DNA of 5,472 nucleotides, taken from Acidimicrobiaceae bacterium. GTDB taxonomy: Bacteria; Actinomycetota; Acidimicrobiia; Acidimicrobiales; UBA10347. Positions 1-5,472 of this stretch are shown piece by piece (position 1 is the first letter of the stretch; each line of letters begins with the position of its first letter). The position numbers and the translations under genes were made by a program. The DNA is taken from contig DNHM01000364.1 in assembly GCA_003485885.1 (NCBI GenBank), positions 2,238 to 7,709 of the forward strand, given 5' to 3'. The notes below the pieces were generated by a model. That model saw nothing but the letters and a program-made list of their open reading frames with translations, was not told the DNA's origin and made no database searches.

Positions 1-1495
1 ACAACCTGTGGGCCATCTCGTCGGCTAGCGCAAGGGTCATGAGATGGGTGTTTGCCCGGGGAACTTCGGGGAATACCGACGCGTCGATCACTCGCAGCGA
101 GTTGTGGCCAAACACCTGACAATCGGCGTCCACCACCCGGCCCATCGCAGCGGTTGCACAGATGTGTTGGGCATCCGACGACGTGGCTCTCAGCCAGTCA
201 TCGAGTGCTGCATTCGAGTCGAGAGCGGCGAGTGGCGTACCACGGGTGTCGATGGAGACGTGTTTGACGATCGCCCGGAAGCCTGGTTGTCGGCTGAGGC
301 CCCACATGCGACGGGTAGCGTCGCGGAGTCGCTCAAGGTCCCTGCGGTCAGACAACATGTTCTCATCGATGATCGGATGAACGGTCGGATCCTTAGATGC
401 CAGCCGCAACGCGCCGCGTGAGAATGACTGGTTCACCCATGCGAGGAGCAGGCCACCGGTTGTGATCCGGGGCGAATGATTCATCGCCAAGATCATCATG
501 TCGTTTTCGCCGGCCCCAGCGAGTCCGGAGGAGTACCGCAGGCAACAATTGGTGTGGCGATCATCGACCGTCTTGGGTTCGTGGCCGTCGTGATAGTCGA
601 CGAACAGAATCGCGTTGGCATGGTCCTGCAAGCCAACACCGACTGGCAGCCCAGACTCGGGACCTATACCCGTCCGCAAGAGAATTGCCGGGGAATGCAC
701 GGCGCCGGCAGCAAGAATCACTTCGTCGCCGTGGATGTTCGTCCATGCATCGTTGATCTGGACCCGGACGCCCACGGCTTGGGTGCCGTCGAGCAAGACC
801 TGGTCGACAAGTGCTTCGCCAATGATGGTGAGATTCGGGCGGTCGCGTGCCGGTTCGAGCCAGGCATCGTTGGCCGTTATCCGTTCGTGGCTCACCGGGT
901 CGCCGTTTATTGCATACGGGGACACGCCGGTGCCGGTTGGTGCATTGTGATCGGTGCATGACGGATACCCGCTATGGACTGCAGCATCCCACAGCGCACG
1001 ATCGGTTGGGCCCCAATCGTCCTGCGGTATCCGAAAGACGGGAAGGGGTCCGTCGGCACCGTGGTAGGGCTTGGCACCGAAGTCGACATCGGATTCGATC
1101 CGGTTCAAGGCAGGAAGTACCGCGTCGTGTGTCCACGTTGGTTGATCCCAGCGGTCCCAATCGTCGGGCACAGGGCGTATGGCAATCATGCCGTTGATAT
1201 TTGAGCTGCCACCCAGCCCGCGGCCCCGCCAAAAAAGGCGCTGATCTTGACCGGCAACTCGAGCTGCGTTCAAGGTGGGCCACTGGAACTGATCGAACTT
1301 CTCTTGACCGATGATCCGGCCCGGGTTCAGTGAACGGAGCTCAGCGGTGGCGTCGACAGATCGCCAATCTGGACCGGCTTCGAGCAGCAGTACCTGGGTG
1401 TTCGGGTTGGTACTCAGGTGGGCCGCCAGAACACAGCCAGCGGAACCCCCGCCAACAATGATGTAGTCATACGAACTCGTCGGAGCGGCAGTCAT
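1..1495 (-). CDS. GMC-family FAD-dependent oxidoreductase (choline dehydrogenase-like), C-terminus beyond window
   Basis: Reading the minus strand from ATG 1495-1493 gives about 498 codons without a stop up to the left edge; the family is usually about 530 residues, so only the last few tens are missing. The N-terminus carries the FAD dinucleotide-binding motif GGGSAG (residues 15-20) and a ribose-binding acidic residue in LLLEAGP (E39). GMC signature 1 is seen as GRGLGGSSNING (91-102) and signature 2 as GAVHSPAILLRTGIG (264-278). The C-terminal part has HICATAAMG with H444, then RVIDASVFP and NTH with H484; these two His match the catalytic His-His or His-Asn pair of the family. The expected reaction is FAD-linked oxidation of an alcohol to an aldehyde or ketone; the substrate is unknown. 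The start is 13 nt after the stop of the preceding AhpD-like gene and has no strong ribosome binding site, which suggests translational coupling as the last visible gene of the operon. Confidence 0.93.
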   Translation of the reverse strand, partial: MTAAPTSSYDYIIVGGGSAGCVLAAHLSTNPNTQVLLLEAGPDWRSVDATAELRSLNPGRIIGQEKFDQFQWPTLNAARVAGQDQRLFWRGRGLGGSSNINGMIAIRPVPDDWDRWDQPTWTHDAVLPALNRIESDVDFGAKPYHGADGPLPVFRIPQDDWGPTDRALWDAAVHSGYPSCTDHNAPTGTGVSPYAINGDPVSHERITANDAWLEPARDRPNLTIIGEALVDQVLLDGTQAVGVRVQINDAWTNIHGDEVILAAGAVHSPAILLRTGIGPESGLPVGVGLQDHANAILFVDYHDGHEPKTVDDRHTNCCLRYSSGLAGAGENDMMILAMNHSPRITTGGLLLAWVNQSFSRGALRLASKDPTVHPIIDENMLSDRRDLERLRDATRRMWGLSRQPGFRAIVKHVSIDTRGTPLAALDSNAALDDWLRATSSDAQHICATAAMGRVVDADCQVFGHNSLRVIDASVFPEVPRANTHLMTLALADEMAHRL

Positions 1496-1508
1496 GACGA
1501 AGTCGTGT

Positions 1509-2021
1509 TCAGCTAGGGATTGGTACGCCGATAACCGGCATGGTTTCGGGCTCAAGGCCGAGCATGATCAGCTGCTTTGAATAGCCAATGAAGCTGCACA
1601 TTGCATAGGTGAGTTCCATGATTTCGGCATCGGTGAAGTGCATCCGCAGCCGTGCTTTGAGTTCGCTGTCGGGTTCAGAGCCGCCGGCCAGCAGGTTGTC
1701 GGCCCAGGCCAATGCCGCCTTGTAACGTTTGGGTAGATCACCGTGTTGGTGGTCATCGGTAATGTCGTCAACAAGGTCTTCGGTGAGACCGGCCTCACGG
1801 GCCTGGTCAAATCGGACCTGTCGTCAAAGGCCGCAGTCGGTCACTCGTGCATTGCGAAGTCGCACCAGTTCCTTCACGTCGACATCGACGGCGCCTCGGG
1901 ACCAGAGAGTGGCATACATCTGGTCGAACGCGGCTCGCACCTGAGGGCTATGGGCCATGATGCTTCGGCTGGAGGCGGCTTTGCCTTCGATGGCCGATGC
2001 CAGTCGGGGAGTGGTGGACAT
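1509..2021 (-). CDS. AhpD/carboxymuconolactone decarboxylase-family selenoprotein candidate with CxxU motif (in-frame UGA at 1826-1824)
   Basis: From ATG 2021-2019 the frame reads 65 codons, meets TGA at codon 66, then continues in the same frame for 104 codons to TGA at 1511-1509, giving 170 residues if the first TGA is decoded as selenocysteine. Around the stop, E51, C63 and position 66 fit the AhpD signature E-x11-C-x2-C-x3-H, with the UGA replacing the second cysteine (CGLU at 63-66) and R70 replacing the His. Sequence after the UGA is family-like and intact: QVRFDQAREAGLTEDLV, then KRYKAALAWADNLL and AEIMELTYAMCSFIGY near the C-terminus, including C142. A SECIS-like hairpin follows the UGA. 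AhpD-type proteins are small helical thiol peroxidases or reductases; a selenol would raise reactivity. Other CMD members have other or unknown roles, so the substrate is open. The gene overlaps the preceding CMD gene by one base (TGATG) and has AGGAG 7 nt before its ATG. The alternative is a pseudogene from a Cys-to-stop mutation; selenium-synthesis genes are not visible here. Confidence 0.8.
1787..1808 (-). promoter_or_regulatory. Putative bacterial SECIS stem-loop downstream of the UGA
   Basis: In the mRNA, nucleotides 16-37 after the UGA fold as GACC, a bulged A, GGCC, loop CGUGA, GGCC, GGUC: eight Watson-Crick pairs with one bulge. The pentaloop has G and U at its second and third positions, with 25 nt between the UGA and that G. 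Bacterial SECIS elements lie inside the coding region just after the UGA, with an apical-loop G roughly 16-37 nt away and often a GU and a bulged base recognised by SelB; this hairpin meets those criteria. A competing weaker 4-bp hairpin (GGUC/GACC) sits nearer the UGA. The structure was folded by eye; no free energy was calculated. Confidence 0.65.
1824..1826 (-). other. In-frame UGA codon proposed to encode selenocysteine (U66)
   Basis: The codons read TGC GGC CTT TGA CGA on the minus strand, so the UGA follows C63-G64-L65. It occupies the place of the second redox cysteine of the CxxC motif. One base would convert it to a Cys codon (TGC or TGT), as in ordinary family members. No other stop interrupts the frame between 2021 and 1511. 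Confidence 0.75.
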
Positions 2022-2491
2022 CAGGAGGCTCCTGTCGAGGTGGTGTCGAGAAATGCGTTGTCGAAACGGTGGGTGATCTCCCACGCGGCCAAGGCGGTGG
2101 TCAGGGTGATAACACCGTTGGGGCCGAGGTGGCCTTCGACCTCTGCGACTTGGGTATCAGTGATGCCGTGGACATCGATCACGTACTGCTCGGCCAAACC
2201 GAGACAGACCCTGGTTGCCGCATCGAAGCCAGGATCCGTAGACCACGATGCAAGTGATGCCACCAATGACTCGTCGACCCCGGCGGCCACTGCTGCTACT
2301 GATCGAGGTTCGCTCCACGCCACCTGGTTGCCCAGGATGGTCGCCATACGCAACCGGCACAACTCGAGAATTCGAGGGTCGACAGATGCCTGCCACACCT
2401 CGTCCATGAGACGGTGGTGGTCGGCGGCCAGCGCTGGATGCAGCGCCAAAAGATCGTCTCGTGTCGCTGCTCCCTCGACCAACCAACTCAT
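2021..2491 (-). CDS. AhpD/carboxymuconolactone decarboxylase-like protein lacking the redox cysteines
   Basis: This is a 156-residue protein with the all-helical CMD/AhpD-like layout: the helix ILELCRLRMATILGNQ (41-56), a second segment ATRVCLGLAEQYV (92-104), and a C-terminal helix ITLTTALAAWEITHRFDNAF (128-147). Aligned on E43, the family signature E-x11-C-x2-C-x3-H becomes E43-x11-N55-x2-A58-x3-P62, so both cysteines and the histidine are absent. It may be a structural or substrate-binding partner of the next gene product, or an enzyme of non-thiol CMD type such as a decarboxylase-like member; sequence alone does not decide. ATG 2491 has GGAAG at a 7-nt spacing, and an in-frame TAA lies just upstream, fixing the start. 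The gene begins 55 nt after the flavoprotein stop, and its own stop overlaps the next start by one base. Confidence 0.85.
   Translation of the reverse strand: MSWLVEGAATRDDLLALHPALAADHHRLMDEVWQASVDPRILELCRLRMATILGNQVAWSEPRSVAAVAAGVDESLVASLASWSTDPGFDAATRVCLGLAEQYVIDVHGITDTQVAEVEGHLGPNGVITLTTALAAWEITHRFDNAFLDTTSTGAS
2029..2033 (-). promoter_or_regulatory. Ribosome binding site AGGAG of the selenoprotein candidate, in a small hairpin
   Basis: AGGAG lies 7 nt upstream of ATG 2021 and decides this start over an in-frame ATG at 2084. It is embedded in CAGGAGCCTCCTG (2034-2022), which can form a 5-bp stem with a 3-nt loop and hide the site. The hairpin lies within the last codons of the upstream gene, so ribosomes finishing that gene could open it. 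Confidence 0.6.
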
Positions 2492-2546
2492 GCGGTGTCT
2501 TCCATCTCTGTGACATTAGTCGAGCCGGAGCCACATCTCTGAAGGC

Positions 2547-3029
2547 TCACAGGTCGGGGCGAATTGCCTCGTCGTGCCAGATGAACAGGACACCCGCATT
2601 GCTGAGTCGGGAAATCGACTCGGCAAAGATCGGATGATTGGCGAACCCATCGCTCATCTGGGGTTCGATCGTGAGCGACACACCCCGGGCTATGGCCTCG
2701 CACGCCAGCCCGCTGACCATGTCGTCAGCCAGACCGAGGGCGATCTTGTTGATGGTGTTGAACCCGGCGGGCGCAATCACCATCTTGTCGCCGAGCGGCT
2801 CGAACAAAGGTTCACCGTAGATACGCATGCGGGTCTGCAGTTCATGGCCGGTGACGGCGCTTGCCTCGTCGGGATCGAACCAGTGCAACGCACGTTTCGT
2901 GGCCAACAAGCAGACGTCCCAACCCGCTGCCTGCTCGGCCTTGACCCGATCGACGATTCGTTCGGCCCCGGGCACCGCACATACACCGAGATAAAGCACA
3001 TTGCCGTCGGTAGAACCAAAGCTGACCAT
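2547..3029 (-). CDS. Flavoprotein of the PPC decarboxylase/EpiD-like superfamily (PF02441 type), probably not a decarboxylase
   Basis: The product has 160 residues. It opens with a Rossmann-like strand VLYLGVCAVPGAERIVDRV (11-29), then WDVCLLATKRALHWF (37-51), APAGFNTINKIALGLADDM (86-104) and a C-terminal IEPQMSDGFANHPIF (121-135). The FNTINK...G.AD segment matches the flavin-binding PANT...K...G.AD region of phosphopantothenoylcysteine decarboxylases and the lantibiotic decarboxylase EpiD, including N91. The usual HIxL histidine before this segment is absent, and the PxMNxxMW motif is degraded to PQMSDGFA. It therefore resembles the short flavoproteins of actinobacteria whose role is unassigned: FMN binding is likely, decarboxylation doubtful. 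ATG 3029 is the only plausible start, as an in-frame TGA lies about 45 nt upstream; no strong Shine-Dalgarno is seen. It is the first gene of the minus-strand operon. Confidence 0.85.
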   Translation of the reverse strand: MVSFGSTDGNVLYLGVCAVPGAERIVDRVKAEQAAGWDVCLLATKRALHWFDPDEASAVTGHELQTRMRIYGEPLFEPLGDKMVIAPAGFNTINKIALGLADDMVSGLACEAIARGVSLTIEPQMSDGFANHPIFAESISRLSNAGVLFIWHDEAIRPDL

Positions 3030-3091
3030 GTAGTGAGTATCACCGACAGCGCACTGGGAAACGAACCCCGGTCAACCAAACCAAGCACGGT

Positions 3092-3121
3092 TTGACACAC
3101 GGAATACTCAACCGTCAGGAT
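3092..3121 (+). promoter_or_regulatory. Putative promoter of the LLM oxidoreductase gene, overlapped by a dyad
   Basis: A perfect -35 hexamer TTGACA (3092-3097) is followed after 18 nt by CAGGAT (3116-3121), an acceptable -10. Transcription would start about 50 nt before ATG 3181. The dyad CAAACC-N6-GGTTTG (3077-3082 and 3089-3094) overlaps the -35 box and is a possible operator. The 151-nt gap 3030-3180 must also carry the promoter of the minus-strand operon, but no convincing sigma-70 box pair was found for it. Confidence 0.4.
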
Positions 3122-3180
3122 TCGATCGACCGGGTCGGACATCCTGACCAGGACTGCCGAAGGACAGAGAGAGCCGCCCC

Positions 3181-4092
3181 ATGAGAATTGGAACGATGTT
3201 GTCGATGCCGGGTGACCCGGTGGGCACCCTAGGGCTGGTCGAACGTGCGGTTGCCGCCGAGGAAGCCGGGTTCGCCTCGGTGTGGCTTCCCCAGGTCGGA
3301 ACGGTCGACGCGTTGATGGCGCTGGCGCTTGCGGGCAGCCACACCTCGAGTATCGAACTGGGGACCGCGGTCGTGCCGACCTATCCCCGTCATCCCACCG
3401 CGATGGCGCAGCAGGCGCTCACGGTGCAAGACGCCACCAACAACAGACTCGCGTTGGGTATTGGACTCAGCCACAAGTTCTTCATCGAGGACAGCCTGGG
3501 CCTCGACTATTCGCGCCCGATTCCCCATACTCGTGACTATTTGAACATCCTCAATGGTCTGCTTGACGGCGAGGTCGTGAAATACGACGGCGATGAGTAC
3601 CAGGTGAAGGCTCAGGTGGGGGTCGATGGAGCCCGCAAGCCCCCCGTTCTTGTTGCCGCCCTCGGACCAGCGATGTTGCGGTTATGCGGACGGCTTGCCG
3701 ACGGCACGATTACCTGGATGGGTGGTGTCGACTTCTTACGCGACGCGGCCATCCCGACGATGAGCGAAGCTGCCGCCAAGGCTGGCAGGCAGTCGCCTCG
3801 TTTCGTTGCCATGGTGCCGGTACTTCTAAGCGACGACGCCGACGCCGGACGTGACACGATCAACGAGACATTCAAGATGTACGGCCAAATACCATCCTAC
3901 CGAGCGACTCTTGACCGTGGGGGCGCAGCGATGCCAGCTGATGTCGCTGTCATTGGTGATCAGCAAGCGATTGAGTCCGGACTACGTGCCTACGCCGAGA
4001 TCGGTGTCACCGATTTCGTCGCCGTCATACCCCGATCGGCGGCGACTGCGGATGCAACAATGCAGCTGGTCGGCGGACTAGCTCGGGGCTGA
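3181..4092 (+). CDS. LLM-class flavin/F420-dependent oxidoreductase (bacterial luciferase-like)
   Basis: The 303-residue product has the length and layout of single-domain luciferase-like monooxygenase (LLM) TIM barrels. Visible blocks are MRIGTMLSMPGDPVG at the N-terminus, EEAGFASVWLPQ (27-38), ELGTAVVPTYPRHPTAMAQQ (59-78), RLALGIGLSH (89-98), ALGPAMLRLCGRLADGTITW (160-179) and a late VAVIGDQQAIESGLRAYAEIGVTDF segment. The GT-V-P-HP pattern and the late AD-G-W block fit the actinobacterial F420-dependent subgroup (MSMEG_4879-like) better than FMN-dependent alkanal monooxygenases, but the cofactor is inferred, not read from one residue. The reaction would be hydride transfer from reduced F420 (or FMNH2/O2 oxygenation) on an unknown substrate. 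ATG 3181 is preceded by a purine-rich stretch (AGGACAGAGAGAG) about 8 nt away. It is divergent from the flavoprotein operon, suggesting shared control. Confidence 0.9.
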   Translation: MRIGTMLSMPGDPVGTLGLVERAVAAEEAGFASVWLPQVGTVDALMALALAGSHTSSIELGTAVVPTYPRHPTAMAQQALTVQDATNNRLALGIGLSHKFFIEDSLGLDYSRPIPHTRDYLNILNGLLDGEVVKYDGDEYQVKAQVGVDGARKPPVLVAALGPAMLRLCGRLADGTITWMGGVDFLRDAAIPTMSEAAAKAGRQSPRFVAMVPVLLSDDADAGRDTINETFKMYGQIPSYRATLDRGGAAMPADVAVIGDQQAIESGLRAYAEIGVTDFVAVIPRSAATADATMQLVGGLARG

Positions 4093-4389
4093 GCGGGTTG
4101 GCTGACTGGTTGACCGGCCAGATGATCTTGATCCGTCATGATCTCAACTTCGACCGGGCTGGCCCATCCGGTTAGGGCGATGTCCAACTCGGCTACCCGC
4201 GGTCGGAGCGAGAGTGCTCTCACTCGACTCGGGCGGCACCTCGCTCGACGGCCTGGTTGCTGCGACACCCCGGGCTGCTTGGAGACTGTGCCTAGTATGA
4301 AACAGTCACGATGTAGCCAAAGGTTCGGATGAGAGTTCGATCCACCGCCGTGTCCGTTGGATCTCGGTCTCGCTCATGAGCGGTGGCGT
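4093..4389. other. Intergenic stretch without a recognisable gene
   Basis: No reading frame here looks coding on either strand. A short inverted repeat GAGAG-TG-CTCTC lies near 4209-4220 and a CTGG...CCAG dyad follows the LLM stop, but neither has a T-tract, so no terminator is called. A -10-like TAGTAT (4293-4298) lacks a matching -35 and could be a weak promoter for the membrane protein gene. Confidence 0.5.
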
Positions 4390-4902
4390 ATGAAAGTGAT
4401 CATCATCGGCGTGATCGTGGTTGCGAAGTTCGCGATCCCGGTGTTGATTGTTCGTTTCCCGTTCGCTGCTGGCTGGGCGAACTTCGTGCTCGACACGGTC
4501 GACGGTGACCTGCTCATTCCACTGGGTCTCGAGGACGGGCCCTACCAATTGATCGACAAGGCGGCCGACTGGTGCACCTACGTGGGCATGGTGTTCGTAG
4601 CCCGCGAGTGGACGATCAAACGCACCATCGTTGCGCTGTTCGTCTTCCGCACCGTTGGTCAGTTGCTGTTCTTCATCACCGGCGAGGAGATCATCTTCTT
4701 CTTCTTCCCCAACTTCCTTGAGCCGCTCTTTCTGATCTACGCCACAATCCGCCATTTCAAACCCGAGCGGGTCGTCGACATCTACCACCGCCACCGAGTT
4801 GGGATCTGGATATTTGTCGTTCTGTACAAACTGCAGGACGAGTACATCGCCCATGTCGGCAACTTCGACCGAAGCGACCTCATCACTGGTCTTTTCTCCT
4901 GA
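4390..4902 (+). CDS. Unrecognised small multi-pass membrane protein
   Basis: I do not recognise this 170-residue protein. Hydrophobic segments appear at residues 3-22 (VIIIGVIVVAKFAIPVLIV), about 62-71, 79-96 (TIVALFVFRTVGQLLFFI), 102-120 (IFFFFPNFLEPLFLIYATI) and 137-147 (VGIWIFVVLYK), giving perhaps four or five membrane spans. Between them are charged patches: LDTVDGDLLIP (34-44), FKPERVVDIYHRHR (123-136) and the C-terminal LQDEYIAHVGNFDRSD. Codons are GC-rich at third positions, which supports coding on this strand rather than the acidic shadow frame opposite. ATG 4390 gives a compact hydrophobic start; a TTG 33 nt upstream would add RWR-containing residues and is less likely. GAGCGG before the start is only a weak ribosome binding site. 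The flanking oxidoreductase genes do not reveal its role. Confidence 0.7.
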   Translation: MKVIIIGVIVVAKFAIPVLIVRFPFAAGWANFVLDTVDGDLLIPLGLEDGPYQLIDKAADWCTYVGMVFVAREWTIKRTIVALFVFRTVGQLLFFITGEEIIFFFFPNFLEPLFLIYATIRHFKPERVVDIYHRHRVGIWIFVVLYKLQDEYIAHVGNFDRSDLITGLFS

Positions 4903-4939
4903 TCTTTCTCGACCGCACAGAGTCCCCTGCAACTGCCGC

Positions 4940-4968
4940 TTGGTCATGTCCGCCATCAAACCTACTAT
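4940..4968 (+). promoter_or_regulatory. Sigma-70-type promoter for the TauD-like gene
   Basis: TTGGTC (4940-4945) and TACTAT (4963-4968) are separated by 17 nt, the optimal spacing. Transcription would begin near 4975, leaving a leader of about 60 nt before ATG 5036. Just downstream, CACCG-TGAC-CGGTG (4979-4992) is a perfect 5-bp dyad that could be an operator. Confidence 0.5.
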
Positions 4969-5035
4969 CGAACACGAGCACCGTGACCGGTGGTCGTCCC
5001 CAGCGAGTTCCGGTCTCTTCGACTGAAGGAAGAAC

Positions 5036-5472
5036 ATGTCTACTACCAGCGTGTCCATGACAACTGTGCAGGCCGAGTCTGGCCCGACGTCAATTACTGT
5101 CACGCCAGCGAGCCCGGCTGTCGGCGCGGAGATTGGCAACGTGGATATAGCCGCGGGCGTTAGTGACGAGCAGTTCGCCGAGATTCGCCAGGCGTTTGTG
5201 GACTACGGCGTGATCTTCTTTCGAGATCAGCACCTGACCGAAGATCAACACATCGAGTGGGCGGAGCGGTGGTCGACCATCAACGTAAACCGGTTCTTTG
5301 TAGCGGTCGAGACGCACCCACAAATTGCCGAGGTCCGCAAGGAACCACACGAGCAACTCAATATCGGTACTCACTGGCATACCGACCATTCCTATGATCA
5401 AATTCCAGCAATGGGGTCGATCTTGCTGGCACGAGTGGTCCCGGAGACAGGTGGGGACACGTTGTTCTCTTC
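5036..5472 (+). CDS. TauD/TfdA-family Fe(II)/2-oxoglutarate-dependent dioxygenase, 3' end beyond window
   Basis: The first 145 codons are visible; the family is usually about 280-300 residues. After a roughly 20-residue leader the sequence follows the family start (ITVTPASPAVGAEIGNVDIA, 20-39), then FVDYGVIFFRDQHLTEDQ (54-71), a typical helix-turn-strand of TauD-like proteins. The iron-binding HxD is present as HWHTDHSY with H115 and D117, followed by the family hallmark PETGGDTLFS (136-145). The second iron histidine and the 2-oxoglutarate-binding arginine lie outside the window. Enzymes of this family hydroxylate a substrate using O2 and 2-oxoglutarate, often releasing sulfite from sulfonates or cleaving ether or carbon-nitrogen bonds; the substrate here is unknown. 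AAGGA five nucleotides before ATG 5036 supports this start over the in-frame ATG at 5057. The gene appears to have its own promoter. Confidence 0.92.
   Translation, partial: MSTTSVSMTTVQAESGPTSITVTPASPAVGAEIGNVDIAAGVSDEQFAEIRQAFVDYGVIFFRDQHLTEDQHIEWAERWSTINVNRFFVAVETHPQIAEVRKEPHEQLNIGTHWHTDHSYDQIPAMGSILLARVVPETGGDTLFS

Noticed and set aside
44..961. Plus-strand reading frames of 125 and 161 codons
   Set aside because: They lie opposite the GMC oxidoreductase, whose FAD and catalytic motifs are continuous in the minus strand; the plus frames show no family features.
1509..2084. Reading the AhpD-like gene as two separate short genes or a plain pseudogene
   Set aside because: Both halves are in one frame and together make one complete family member. 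The stop falls exactly on the redox cysteine and is followed by a SECIS-like hairpin. The pseudogene option remains possible but is less supported.
3034..3110. Inverted repeat TGAGTAT ... ATACTCA (7 bp arms, 63 nt apart)
   Set aside because: A 7-bp match at this distance is expected about once by chance in a 150-nt region, and there is no further symmetry.
4138..4332. Plus-strand 64-codon frame between the LLM and membrane protein genes
   Set aside because: It has no ribosome binding site and an arginine-rich composition typical of out-of-frame GC-rich DNA, with no recognisable motif.
4357..4389. TTG start giving an 11-residue longer membrane protein
   Set aside because: TTG is a rare start, and the added residues are not hydrophobic or signal-like. 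ATG 4390 begins directly at the first membrane segment.
4306..5139. Long 277-codon minus-strand reading frame rich in acidic residues
   Set aside because: It is the shadow of the plus-strand membrane protein (its EEEEDD run is the complement of the Phe-rich segment) and also runs over the promoter and start of the TauD-like gene. It has no domain I can recognise.
1..5472. CRISPR arrays, tRNA or rRNA genes, insertion sequences, attachment sites
   Set aside because: No regularly spaced repeats, cloverleaf-like segments, transposase motifs or terminal inverted repeats were seen on either strand.

Overview
This is a G+C-rich window of compact bacterial gene order. It holds three complete genes plus one 5'-truncated-by-window gene on the minus strand, facing away from three plus-strand genes. 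An F420-type luciferase-like oxidoreductase, an actinobacterial-style flavoprotein and high GC at third codon positions suggest an actinobacterium, possibly an uncultured Acidimicrobiia-like lineage. This is inferred from family content only; no rRNA or tRNA is present.

Minus-strand operon, transcribed from about 3029 towards 1. The order is a PF02441-type flavoprotein (3029-2547), a cysteine-less AhpD/carboxymuconolactone decarboxylase (CMD) family protein (2491-2021), a second AhpD/CMD protein (2021-1509), and a GMC-family FAD oxidoreductase (1495 to beyond the left edge). The last three are tightly packed: one overlaps the next by one base, and a 13-nt gap follows.

The key observation is in the second AhpD/CMD gene. 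Its reading frame is interrupted by one TGA at 1826-1824 and continues in the same frame with clear family homology to 1509. The TGA lies exactly at the second cysteine of the AhpD signature E-x11-C-x2-C. It is followed at a suitable distance by an 8-bp stem-loop with a single bulge and a GU in the apical loop, as in bacterial SECIS elements. I therefore annotate a 170-residue selenoprotein with a C63-x-x-U66 redox motif. A nonsense pseudogene is the alternative.

The divergent intergenic region (3030-3180) has a good -35 box and a dyad for the plus-strand gene. The plus strand carries an LLM-class (probably F420-dependent) oxidoreductase (3181-4092), a roughly 300-nt stretch with no recognisable gene, an unrecognised small membrane protein (4390-4902), a well-formed promoter (4940-4968), and the first 145 codons of a TauD/TfdA Fe(II)/2-oxoglutarate dioxygenase (5036 to the right edge).

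Taken together, the neighbourhood is a set of redox enzymes using flavin, F420, selenol/thiol and non-heme iron. It looks like a catabolic or detoxification module for an unknown organic substrate. The substrate cannot be read from the sequence.
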